This document shows positions 36,501 through 46,122 of a stretch of 64,000 nucleotides of DNA, piece by piece (positions within the stretch are counted from its first letter, which is position 1; each line of letters starts with the position of its first letter). A program made the position numbers and the translations under genes. Source of the stretch: Nipponacmea schrenckii (Eukaryota > Mollusca > Gastropoda > Lottiidae); contig JAUJPP010000005.1 in NCBI GenBank assembly GCA_030562195.1, forward strand, positions 1,054,001 to 1,118,000. The letters run 5' to 3'. The notes below the pieces were generated by a model. That model did no database searches. It was not told where the DNA came from and worked only from the letters and a program-made list of their open reading frames with translations.

Positions 36501-39500
36501 TAGCCATCGGCAGTTTTAAGGGTAGCCATCGGCAGTGTTAAGGGTAGCCATAACAAAATCGGGTACACTCTACTTTCGCTTTCTGATAAATTTTACCGTA
36601 GCCTTCATTTTTACTATAAACTAAATTTTGAAGTCTTTACAGTACTTTATAATAATCGTCAATACGAGGAAATCTTTCAATATTAATCAGCAACAAGCTA
36701 TAAAATTAATCTGTAGAAGATTAGCGTTAATCTCATTGAATCTCACCTACGCGTGAACTTGATTTTTGTTACGGGAGATAATCAGAAGTATCATGGTCAC
36801 TTAATTGAGTCATTTTGATTACTGGGGAGTGTAAATTTGTGGTAGCTCGTCACGTAATGAAGGTGGCCGCTTATTAGTCGATAATTACATTGAAAACTCG
36901 TAGGGGGGAATTTATTGTGGTCGCTTATTGAAGGTGGGCTCTTAATAAAGGTGGTCGTATATTGTATATGTATCGGCCAATTCTATTCCTTGATACCACA
37001 GGCCTGTATATATTAGATTTAATTTGAAAAATCCCATGGGATGAGGGGTAGCTGTTTCCCATTAGACCCAGTTGTATGGGATTAGGGAACAGGCTTAGTT
37101 AGGCCTATATAACCCTTCTTCTAATTGAATGTCATTGGGAGTTATTGATGTATGATCAATGCCAAGAGATTTTATCACTGACTAGCTATTATAGGTTTTA
37201 TTGAACTGTGAAAGAATTTGAAGTGAGTTTTATTACTGAAAAGGGTTACAGGTAACTAAAAGTAAATTTTACTAAAGGATAGCAAATAAAGGATCTATAC
37301 CCATTTATTTCAGCCGCCTATGGTAGAGCTAACTGACTCAACATTTGAAGAAGTACAATCATCCCCATTAGCTTTTATCAAATTTTACGCACCCTGGTAA
37401 GCTTAATTTAAAAATATTATTTGTAAGAATTGCAAGCCTATTTGTGTGGCTTTTGATATTAGTGTGAGAATGGATAATCCAGGACATTTAGAAGTATAGA
37501 GCATATATAACATAAGGGCAATATATAATGGTATAACACACTTGTTTAATAACAAGGTACATAACACACTTCTTTAATAACAAGGTACATAACACACTTC
37601 TTTAATAACAAGGTACATAACACACTTCTTTAATAACAAGGTACATAACACACTTCTTTTAATAACAAGGTACATAACACACTTCTTTAATAACAAGGTA
37701 CATAACACACTTCTTTAATAACAAGGTACATAACACACTTCTTTAATAACAAGGTACATAACACACTTCTTTAATAACAAGGTACATAACACACTTCTTT
37801 AATAACAAGGTACATAACACACTTCTTTAATAACAAGGTACATAACACACTTCTTTAATAACAAGGTACATAACACACTTCTTTAATAACAAGGTACATA
37901 ACACACTTCTTTAATAACAAGGTACATAACACACTTCTTTAATAACAAGGTACATAACACACTTCTTTAATAACAAGGTACATAACACACTTCTTTAATA
38001 ACAAGGTACATAACACACTTCTTTAATAACAAGGTACATAACACACTTCTTAATAACAAGGTACATAAACACTTCTTTAATAACAAGGTACATAACACAC
38101 TTCTTTAATAACAAGGTTCATAACACACTTCTTTAATAACAAGGTCATAACACACTTCTTTAATAACAAGGTACATAACACACTTCTTTAATAACAAGGT
38201 ACATAACACACTTCTTTATAACAAGGTACATAACACACTTCTTTAATAACAAGGTACATAACACACTTCTTTAATAACAAGGTCATAACACACTTCTTTA
38301 AGAACAAGGTACATAACACACTTCCTTAATAACAAGGTTCATAACACACTTCTTTAATAACAAGGTACATAACACACTTCTTTAATAACAAGGTACATAA
38401 CACACTTCTTTAATAACAAGGTACATAACACACTTCTTTAATAACAAGGTACATAACACACTTCTTTAATAACAAGGTACATAACACACTTCTTTAATAA
38501 CAAGGTATATACACACTTTTAATACGAAGGTCTAAACATTATATAACAAGTTATAGGACCGACATGTCGATTTATACAGTAAAAATTCTTCAATAAAGAA
38601 TGAAGACATTTATACAATGATAACACATTTTATCTAGATAAAATCTTTAAAATAACAAGGATAATACCTTACTTTAATCCGGTCTCAATCTTATATTACT
38701 AATACTTTTTCATAATCATTCTTTAAAAATAAGTACATAAACCTTAAGTAACAAGATAAATTACATGTGTCTATTTTTCATGGACATTGTAGAAATTAGC
38801 ACCGTACATTATAGACCCAGTAAGTAAATTCTCTGATAAAAGAAGAAGTATAAGCTGATCTAGATTGTGGATACAGGACATCTGTAAAATAACAAGGTAA
38901 ACTCATTTTCTTTTTCATATAAATTTTTATAATCATTCATTTGACAAAGGACCTAGAAAAGATAAATGCCAAGAGGTTTGATCAAGGACCAGTTGGTAGA
39001 AAGGATCCTCATTATTCCAGTCAACCCAGCTGTAAATTGGTACAGATAATCTAGTAAAGATCAATACCAAGAGGTTTTGGTCAAGGACCAGCTGGTAGAA
39101 AGGATCCTCATTATTCCAGTCCACCCAGCTGTAAATGGGTACAGATAATCTAGTAAAGATCAATACCAAGAGGTTTGGTCAAGGACCAGCTGGTAGAAAG
39201 GATCCTCATTATTCCAGTCAACCCAGCTGTAAATGGGTACAGATAATCTAGGAAAGATCAATACCAAGAGGTTTGGTCAAGGACCAGCTGGTAGAAAGGA
39301 TCCTCATTATTCCAGTCCACCCAGCTGTAAATGGGTACAGATAATCTAGGAAAGATCAATACCAAGAGTTTTGGTCAAGGACCAGCTGGTAGAAAGGATC
39401 CTCATTATTCCATTCAACCCAGCTGTAAATGGGTATGGATAATCCAGGAAAGATCAATACCAAGAGGTTTGGTCAAGGACCAGCTGGTAGAAAGGATCCT

Positions 39501-40417
39501 CATTATTCCAGTCAACCCAGCTGTAAATGGGTACAGATAATCTAGGAAAGATCAATACCAAGAGGTTTGGTCAAGGACCAGCTGGTAGAAAGGATCCTCA
39601 TTATTCTATTCAACCCAGCTGTAAATGGGTATGGATTATCCAGGAAAGGTCAATGCCAAGAGGTTTGGTCAAGGACCAGCTGGTAGAAAGGATCCTCATT
39701 ATTCCAGTCCACCCAGCTGTAAATGGGTACAGATAATCTAGTAAAGATCAATACCAAGATGTTTGGTCAAGGACCAGCTGGTAAAAAGGATCCTCATTAT
39801 TCCAGTTAACCCTGCTGTAAAAGGGTACAGATAATCTAGTAAAGATCAATACCAAGAGGTTTGGTCAAGGACCAGCTGGTAGAAAGGATCCTCATTATTC
39901 CAGTCAACCCAGCTGTAAATGGGTACAGATAATCTAGTAAAGATCAATACCAGAGGTTTGGTCAATGATCAGCTGGTAGAAAGGATCCTCATTATTCCAG
40001 TCAACCCAGCTGTAAATGGGTACAGATAATCTGGGAAAGATCAATACCAAGAGGTTTGGTCAATGATCAGCTGGTTGAAAGGATCCCTGCCACGGTGGAC
40101 TTGTGAACTTAAGTTGTTATCCATGTAAAATATAGTTGTTTCCTTTTTTTCTTTATCAAATAAACTCCACAGACAGATAATGTGTTTCATGATTTTCTTT
40201 GGGTCCCTTCTCATGTCATTTGAATTCTGAAATAATTTGTGTTAGACTCTCTTTAGGATATAAAGAGCCAATCTTTGTTTTTTTCAAGGTGCGGGGGTAT
40301 CCAACTTTACTATTATTCCGACATGGTGTATTGGTAGAAGAGTACTCAGGCTCCAGGACATTAGAAGATATGTATGATTTTGTACAACAACATATGCAGG
40401 ATAGGGACGAATTGTAG
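30519..40417 (+). CDS. TXNDC5: Thioredoxin-domain ER protein disulfide isomerase, TXNDC5-like
   Basis: ER protein that forms and isomerises disulfides in secreted proteins, with three thioredoxin domains as in the family. Exons: 30519-30682, 32352-32442, 33806-33958, 34714-34914, 35447-35533, 36350-36478, 37314-37396, a damaged exon at 38781-38896, and 40289-40417. The signal peptide is roughly residues 1-21 ([17 protein letters not shown]). Domain 1 has [10 protein letters not shown] and GYPTL; domain 2 has [12 protein letters not shown] and GYPTL; domain 3 has APW|, GHC remnants in the damaged exon, and GYPTLLLF. The cis-proline GYPT is present in each. A Pro/Glu-rich linker precedes domain 2 ([13 protein letters not shown]). 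The protein ends RDEL, a variant KDEL retrieval signal. Expected length is about 385 residues. The W|C intron splits the CxxC motif in domains 1 and 3 but not in domain 2. Introns 2, 7 and 8 carry tandem arrays. Confidence 0.92.
31437..31655. repeat. Fold-back inverted repeat in TXNDC5 intron 1
   Basis: The arms 31440-31505 and 31580-31655 are reverse complements with mismatches (left AAGAATTTCAATCACTCAGC, right GCGACTGAGCAGTTGAAATT). This is consistent with a short MITE. Confidence 0.6.
31787..31880 (+). repeat. Short hairpin repeat, two tandem copies
   Basis: CCCAGCCATATCTGTCCAAA followed by TAGCTATCAGAGGCTGGG occurs twice, about 50 bases apart, and each copy can fold with CCCAGCC/GGCTGGG. 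A third, diverged copy lies at 28976-29025 in RPLP1 intron 2. Function unknown. Confidence 0.6.
31963..32087. mobile_element. Hairpin MITE, ~125 bp, TXNDC5 intron 1
   Basis: The left arm GGTCTCATTAGCATTATTGG, TGTGTAAAC is matched by the right arm GTTTACACACCAATTATGCT, AGTGAGACC. A half copy (GGTCTCATTAACATTATTGG) lies in intron 5 at 35613-35690. Confidence 0.75.
32485..33103 (+). repeat. 40-bp tandem array, about 15 copies, TXNDC5 intron 2
   Basis: Monomer AACACTCTATGAATGTGATG followed by CCTAGTTGACCAACTGCAAA. The left copies are more diverged than the right block (32840-33080), which is nearly uniform. The minus-strand 84-codon open frame is a by-product. Confidence 0.93.
33136..33630 (+). 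mobile_element. tRNA-derived SINE with a tripled 3' tail, TXNDC5 intron 2
   Basis: CCCGCTAACCTGAAGGTCCA, B box GGGTTCAATCC, GTCAGTGATGCAGGTCGGAG, GGCCCTGTGTGCTAAAGTCT, GCTAATGCTGCCGTCCTGG. The 3' segment ATTAACCCATTAAGTACAGA ... GTAAAACTCCATTC then TTTTATTTTGCTTGTCTTTG is repeated three times in tandem. Confidence 0.85.
34061..34425. mobile_element. Possible MITE in TXNDC5 intron 3
   Basis: Inverted motifs at the two ends: CCACGTTTCCACTTGGC with CCAGCTTTAAGCTAGG on the left, GCTTTAAAGCTAGCTTTAC with TCTACGTGG on the right, plus repeated GCTAGCTTTAAAGCC inside. The pairing is imperfect. Confidence 0.35.
35807..36249. mobile_element. MITE with ~80-bp inverted ends, TXNDC5 intron 5
   Basis: The left end AAAATATTGACCTAGCTTTC, GTTCGTATTTTATTAGTTTC and ATTAGCTATTGGCTTTGTA is mirrored at the right (TACAAAGCCAATAGCTAAT, GAAACTAATAAAATACAAAC, GAAAGTAAGGTCTATATTTT). 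Inner segments on the theme GGTCTAACA / TGTTAGACC and AACTCAGTTTTAACCAATC / GATTGGTTAAAAC also pair. Noncoding. Confidence 0.85.
37550..38520 (+). repeat. 28-bp tandem array, about 34 copies, TXNDC5 intron 7
   Basis: Monomer ACATAACACACTTCTTTAAT followed by AACAAGGT. The first 17 or so copies are almost identical; from about 38040 one-base losses appear (TTCTTAATAAC, AAGGTCATAAC, TTTATAACAAG), and past 38510 the pattern dissolves. Confidence 0.95.
38781..38896 (+). pseudogene. TXNDC5: Indel-damaged eighth exon of TXNDC5
   Basis: This is where the second half of thioredoxin domain 3 should be. GGACATTGT, AAATTAGCACC, AAATTCTCTGATAAA, GCTGATCTAGATTGTG, GGATACAGGACATCTGT and AATAACAAG|GTAAAC match, in order, GHC, KLAP, KFSDK, ADLDC, DTGHLC and NNK plus a 5' splice site. 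The reading frame breaks several times between these blocks, and the CAG acceptor and the first CxxC cysteine codon are incomplete. Flanking exons 7 and 9 are intact with matching phases. It is either an uncorrected assembly patch beside a tandem array or a truly broken exon; I favour the former. Confidence 0.7.
38945..40135 (+). mobile_element. 98-bp-repeat mobile element, about 11-12 repeats, TXNDC5 intron 8
   Basis: Tandem 98-bp monomers (GCTGTAAATGGGTACAG, ATCAATACCAAGAGG, GGACCAGCTGGTAGAAAGGA) run from about 38945 to 40085. A nonrepeated end follows, reading GGATCCCTGCCACGGTGGAC, TTGTGAACTTAAGTTGTTAT and CCATGTAAAATATAGTTGTT. The same end occurs, inverted, at 15172-15262 and 29636-29700. 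Confidence 0.9.
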
Positions 40418-40448
40418 AATGTTTTTAAAAAATAGGAATTCATTAAAA

Positions 40449-40727
40449 TTAAAGGGATAATAGGTCTTAGAATGATCATGAAATTTTAGTTCTCAAGAAT
40501 GGTCAATATGAGTATATATTTATCAGTGAAGAAAAAGAATCCCTTAAAATCTGGAAAACTCACAAAACTATGTTATTATTGAAAAATGCTTTATTATTTT
40601 TCAATAATCACATTCATTTTTATGGTTCATTACTTACCAGGTATATTTACTGATGAATAGAGCTCTTATTGACCAAATTTAAAATTTTCAAATTTTATGT
40701 TTACTCTAAGACCTATTATCTCTTTAA
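40449..40727. mobile_element. TTAA-ended palindromic MITE downstream of TXNDC5
   Basis: TTAAAGGGATAATAGGTCTT at the left, AAGACCTATTATCTCTTTAA at the right; the centre has a TTGAAAAATGC / ATTTTTCAATAATC fold. It starts 31 bases after the TXNDC5 stop, so it may be part of the 3' UTR. Confidence 0.85.
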
Positions 40728-40879
40728 GAAGCTTAAGGAAGAAAAAATGAAAGATTCACTGAGATTGATGTGAAATTATTTAACTTGATATTTGTATATA
40801 AGGAAATTTTTTGGATAAAATGATTGAGAATTCTTTCCAATCAATGTTACATTGAAAATGGAAAGAAAATATTTAAAAA

Positions 40880-42195
40880 TATTAACAATTCAATGGGATA
40901 AACAATAATAGACCAGTAACAATCATTGGGATGAGATATTAACAAATCATTAGGTTAAAATATTAACAATTCAATGGGATAAACAATAATAGACCAGTAA
41001 CAATCATTGGAATGAGATATTAACAAATCATTAGGTTAAAATATTAACAATTCAATGGGATAAACAATAATAGACCAGTAACAATCATTGGAATGAGATA
41101 TTAACAAATCATTAGGTTAAAATATTAACAATTCAATGGGATAAACAATAATAGACCAGTAACAATCATTGGGATGAGATATTAACAAATCATTAGACTA
41201 TAATATTAACAATTCAATGGGATAAACAATAATAGACCAGTAACAATCATTGGAATGAGATATTAACAAATTATTAGGTTAAAATATTAACAATTCAATG
41301 GGATAAACAATAATAGACCAGTAACAATCATGGAATGAGATATTAACAAATCATTAGGTTAAAATATTAACAATTCAATGGGATAAACAATAATAGACCA
41401 GTAACAATCATTGGGATGAGATATTAACAAATCATTAGGTTAAAATATTAACAATTCAATGGGATAAACAATAATAGACCAGTAACAATCATTGGAATGA
41501 GATATTAACAAATCATTGGGTTTAAATAATATTAACAATTCAATGGGATAAACAATAATAGACCAGTAACAATCATTGGAATGAGATATTAACAAATCAT
41601 TAGGTTAAAATATTAACAATTCAATGGGATAAACAATAATAGACCAGTAACAATCATTGGGATGAGATATTAACAAATCATTAGGTTAAAATATTAACAA
41701 TTCAATGGGATAAACAATAATAGACCAGTAACAATCATTGGAATGAGATATTAACAAATCATTAGGTTAAAATATTAACAATTCAATGGGATAAACAATA
41801 ATAGACCAGTAACAATCATTGGGATGAGATATTAACAAATCATTGGGTTTAAATAATATTAACAATTCAATGGGATAAACAATAATAGACCAGTAACAAT
41901 CATTGGGATGAGATATTAACAAATCATTAGGTTAAAATATTAACAATTCAATGGGATAAACAATAATAGACCAGTAACAATCATTGGGATGAGATATTAA
42001 CAAATCATTAGACTATAATATTAACAATTCAATGGGATAAACAATAATAGACCAGTAACAATCATTGGAATGAGATATTAACAAATCATTAGGTTAAAAT
42101 ATTAACAATTCAATGGGATAAACAATAATAGACCAGTAACAATCATCGGAATGAGATATTAACAAATCATTAGACTATAATATTAACAATTCAAA
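40880..42195 (+). repeat. 81-bp tandem array, about 16 copies
   Basis: Monomer ATATTAACAATTCAATGGGA, TAAACAATAATAGACCAGTA, ACAATCATTGGAATGAGATA, TTAACAAATCATTAGGTTAA. Variants (GGGATG/GGAATG, GACTATA, GGGTTTAAATA) recur at intervals, showing block duplications. Confidence 0.95.
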
Positions 42196-42241
42196 ATGAT
42201 GATATATTGACAATTCATTACAAGGAAACTATTGTAAAATA

Positions 42242-42545
42242 TTAAAGGGATACAGGGATAAAAAAAATTGGACCAATAAGAGCTCTATTCATCAGTAAAT
42301 ATACCTGCTGTCATAATTAACATACAAAAAATAAATAAATATCCAAAAAACTAAGTAATTATCCATAAAGATGCATTTGATTATTGAAAAACACTTAATA
42401 AATTGATAAAGTTTTTTTTCAAAAAAGACTTAGTTTTGTGAGTTTTCTAGATTTTAAGGGATTCTGTTACTTTATGACACCAGGTAAGTTCATTGATGAA
42501 TATATACTCATATTGACCTTTATTGAGATATTAAGATGCATTAAG
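42242..42545. mobile_element. TTAA-type palindromic MITE copy, right end lost
   Basis: TTAAAGGGATACAGGG on the left, then the internal palindrome with AAAACACTTAATAAATTGAT and the inverted GGGATTCTGTTACTTTATGA plus CACCAGGTAAGTTCA. The right TTAA end is not clear. Confidence 0.65.
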
Positions 42546-42842
42546 ATATGAACAAAAAAAATGTGTGTCAGAGCAAAAAATGCATAATACTAATGAACAG
42601 GTTGTGTTTTTCTTTGTAAATATATTTACAATATTGTGTGTTTGTAAATAGATTAATAATTGGTAGGAGTGTTTCCTGTATGAACTTCCCAAGACTTCCA
42701 GTATTACTGATATTTATATTCCAGTAAAGTCTCATGGAATTATTGACCTTCTTGATGGCGCCTCAAGTGTACTAGTTTAAATTCGAAAATGTGCAATTTT
42801 GCATGTGATGTATTTGTGTAAACACAAAATGAAAACTGCTTT

Positions 42843-43640
42843 ATGTGCAAATTATATCTTTGTGTATGTGCCAATTATATTTTTGTGTATGTGCAAATTA
42901 TATCTTTGTGTATGTGCCAATTATATCTTTGTGTATGTGCAAATTATATCTTTGTGTATGTGCCAATTATATTTTTGTGTATGTGCAAATTATATCTTTG
43001 TGTATGTGCCAATTATATCTTTGTGTATGTGCAAATTATATTTTTGTGTATGTGCCAATTATATTTTTGTGTATGTGCAAATTATATCTTTGTGTATGTG
43101 CTAATTATATTTTTGTGTATTTGCAAATTATATTTTTGTGTATGTGCCAATTATATCTTTGTGTATGTGCAAATTATATCTTTGTGTATGTGCAAATGTA
43201 TATCTTTGTGTATGTGCCAATTTATCTTTGTGTATGTGCAATTATATCTTTGTGTATGTGCCAATTATATCTTTGTGTATGTGCCAATTATATCTTTGTG
43301 TATGTGCCAATTATATCTTTGTGTATGTGCAAATTATATCTTTGTGTATGTGCAAATTATATTTTTGTGTATGTGCCAATTATATCTTTGTGTATGTGCC
43401 AATTATATCTTTGTGTATGTGCCAATTATATATTTGTGTATGTGCCAATTATATTTTGTGTATGTGCCAATTATATTTTGTGTATGTGCAAATTATATTT
43501 TGTGTATGTGCCAATTATATTTTTGTGTATGTGCAAATTATATCTTTGTGTATGTGCCATATTATGAGATTTTGTTATGTGCCATTATATCCTTTGTGTA
43601 TGTGCAAATATGATCTTTGTGTATTGCAAATTATATTTTT
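42843..43640 (+). repeat. 23-bp tandem array, about 34 copies
   Basis: Unit TTTGTGTATGTGCCAATTAT plus ATC. GTGCCAATT and GTGCAAATT versions often alternate, giving a 46-bp dimer pattern. All three forward frames stay open for long stretches (up to 256 codons) because the unit lacks stop codons in any phase. Units lose single bases after 43440. Confidence 0.95.
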
Positions 43641-43802
43641 ATATTTTCATAATTTATTTTGTGTATTGAATTATATTTTGAGTAAACTTGCAACACTGAT
43701 CACGTTTGAAGTCAATGTCAACAATTAATCATCCTTTGATAGTCCTATGACATTGTTTCATTGTAATGTACTTTGATGTATACTTTTCACAATTATATTT
43801 TG

Positions 43803-45725
43803 ACAGTCAACACCCTTCAACAGCTGATCACCCTTTGACAGTCAACCCCCTTCAACAACCGATCACCCTTTGACAGTCAACCCCCTTCAATAACCGATCA
43901 CCCTTTGACAGTCAACCCCCTTAACAACCGATCACCCTTTGACAGTCAACCCCCTTCAACAATATCACCTTTGACAGTCAACACCCTTCAAAACTGATCA
44001 CCCTTTGACAGTCAACCCCTTCAAAACCGATCACTCTTTGACAGTCAACACCCTTCAACAACCGATCACCCTTTGACAGTCAACACCCTTCAACAACCGA
44101 TCACCCTTTGACAGTCAACACCCTTCAACAACCGATCACTCTTTGACAGTCAACCCCCTTCAACAACCGATCACTCTTTGACAGTCAACACCCTTCAATA
44201 ACCGATCACCCTTTGACAGTCAACCCCCTTCAACAACCGATCACCCTTTGACAGTCAACACCCTTCAACAACCGATCACCTTTGACAGTCAACCCCTTCA
44301 ACACGATCACCTTTGACAGTCAACCCCTTCAATAACCGATCACCCTTTGACAGTCAACACCCTTCAACAGCTGATCACCCTTTGACAGTCAACCCCCTTC
44401 AACAATCAATCAACCTTTGACAGTCAACACCCTTCAAAACCGATCACCCTTTGACAGTCAACCCCCTTCAAAACAATAAACCTTTGACAGTCAACCCCTT
44501 CAAAACCGATACCCTTTGACAGTCAACACCCTTCAACAACCGATCACTCTTTGACAGTCAACCCCTTCAAACGATCACCCTTTGACAGTCAACCCCCTTC
44601 AAAAACCGATCACCTTTGACAGTCAACCCCCTTCAACACCATCACCCTTTGACAGTCAACACCCTTCAACAACCGATCACCCTTTGACAGTCAACCCCTT
44701 CAAAACCGATCACCCTTTGACAGTCAACACCCTTCAACAGCTGATCACCCTTTGACAGTCAACCCCCTTCAAAAATCAATCAACCTTTGACAGTCAACCC
44801 CTTCAATAACCGATCACCCTTTGACAGTCAACCCCCTTAACAACCGATCACCCTTTGACAGTCAACCCCTTCAACATATCACCCTTTGACAGTCAACCCC
44901 CTTCAAAACCGATCACTCTTTGACAGTCACCCCCTTCAAAACCGATCACCCTTTGACAGTCAACCCCCTTGAACAACCGATCACCCTTTGACAGTCAACC
45001 CCCTTCAACAATCAATCAACCTTTGACAGTCAACACCCTTCAAAACCGATCACCTTTGACATCAACCCCCTTCAACAACGATCACCTTTGACAGTCAACC
45101 CCTTCAACAACCGATCACCCTTTGACAGTCAACCCCCTTCAACAACAATAAACCTTTGACAGTCAACACCCTTCAACACGATCACCCTTTGACAGTCAAC
45201 CCCCTTCAACAGCTGATCACCCTTTGACAGTCAACCCCTTCAACAACCGATCACTCTTTGACAGTCAACACCCTTCAACAGCTGATCACCCGTTGACAGT
45301 CAACCCCCTTCAACAACCGATCACCCTTTGACAGTCAAACCCTTCAACAACCGATCACCCTTTGACAGTCAAACCTCTTCAACAACCGATCACCCTTTGA
45401 CAGTCAACCCTCTTCAATAACCGATCACCCTTTGACAGTCAACCCTCTTCAATAACCGATCACTCTTTGACAGTCAACACCCTTCAACAACGGATCACCC
45501 GGTGACAGTCAACCCCCTTCAACAACCGATCACCCGGTGACAGTCAACCCCCTTCAACAACCGATCACTCTTTGACAGTCAAACCTCTTCAACAACCGAT
45601 CACCCTTTGACAGTCAACCCTCTTCAATAACCGATCACTCTTTGACAGTCAACACCCTTCAACAACCGATCACCCGGTGACAGTCAACCCCCTTCAACAA
45701 CCAATCAACCTTGACAGTAAACCCG
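43803..45725 (+). repeat. 35-bp tandem array, about 55 copies
   Basis: Unit CCGATCACCCTTTGACAGTC followed by AACACCCTTCAACAA. Each unit contains the odd palindrome TTGACAGTCAA. The middle (about 43960-45180) has many one- to three-base losses, often in C or A runs; the right end (45230-45700) is regular. This indel pattern may reflect sequencing error. Confidence 0.95.
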
Positions 45726-45797
45726 ACTCGGCACTTGGACAGTACATCGATACATGTATAATGTACAAGTAAAGGGAGAGGCCTTTTAAATTATTGG

Positions 45798-46122
45798 CCT
45801 GTATTATAATTATATCTACATTTAGCCCTTACTTTATATCAGTGTTTATTTCAATTACATTGTATTGATATTAGCCAATAGAGATACTAGTTATATAGGT
45901 CCCTCCAAAACTTCCTAGTTGGTCACGTGATTACACTATCTTTAAACTTCCTCATTGAGAAATTTCTGATCTTACAAGTCAATGAATCAATTTTGAAGAT
46001 CTGAATTTTTCAGATGGTAATCTTCATGTAACTTTATTCCAAACGCGGGAATTAATTTTGGCGGGAAATATACAGAAGTTAGTTGCAGACGAGTGTAGGT
46101 TGTTAACACAGACGATGTAAAT
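45798..46122 (+). promoter_or_regulatory. Receptor gene promoter, duplicated at 63777-64000
   Basis: The first ~260 bases match 63777-64000 in order: ATATCTACATTTAGCCC, ACTTTATATCAGTGTTTATT, ATATTAGCCAATAGAGATAC, TAGTTATATAGGTCCCTCCA, AAACTTCCTAGTTGGTCA, then TTATTCCAA. It contains CACGTG at 45924-45929, absent from the second copy, and TTTTGGCGGGAAA at 46056-46068, a textbook E2F site 55 bases before the start codon. Confidence 0.65.

Noticed and set aside
42843..43728. Open frames of 101-256 codons in three forward frames
   Set aside because: They overlap each other within a 23-bp satellite whose unit has no stop codon in any phase; the peptides are frame-shifted readings of one monomer.
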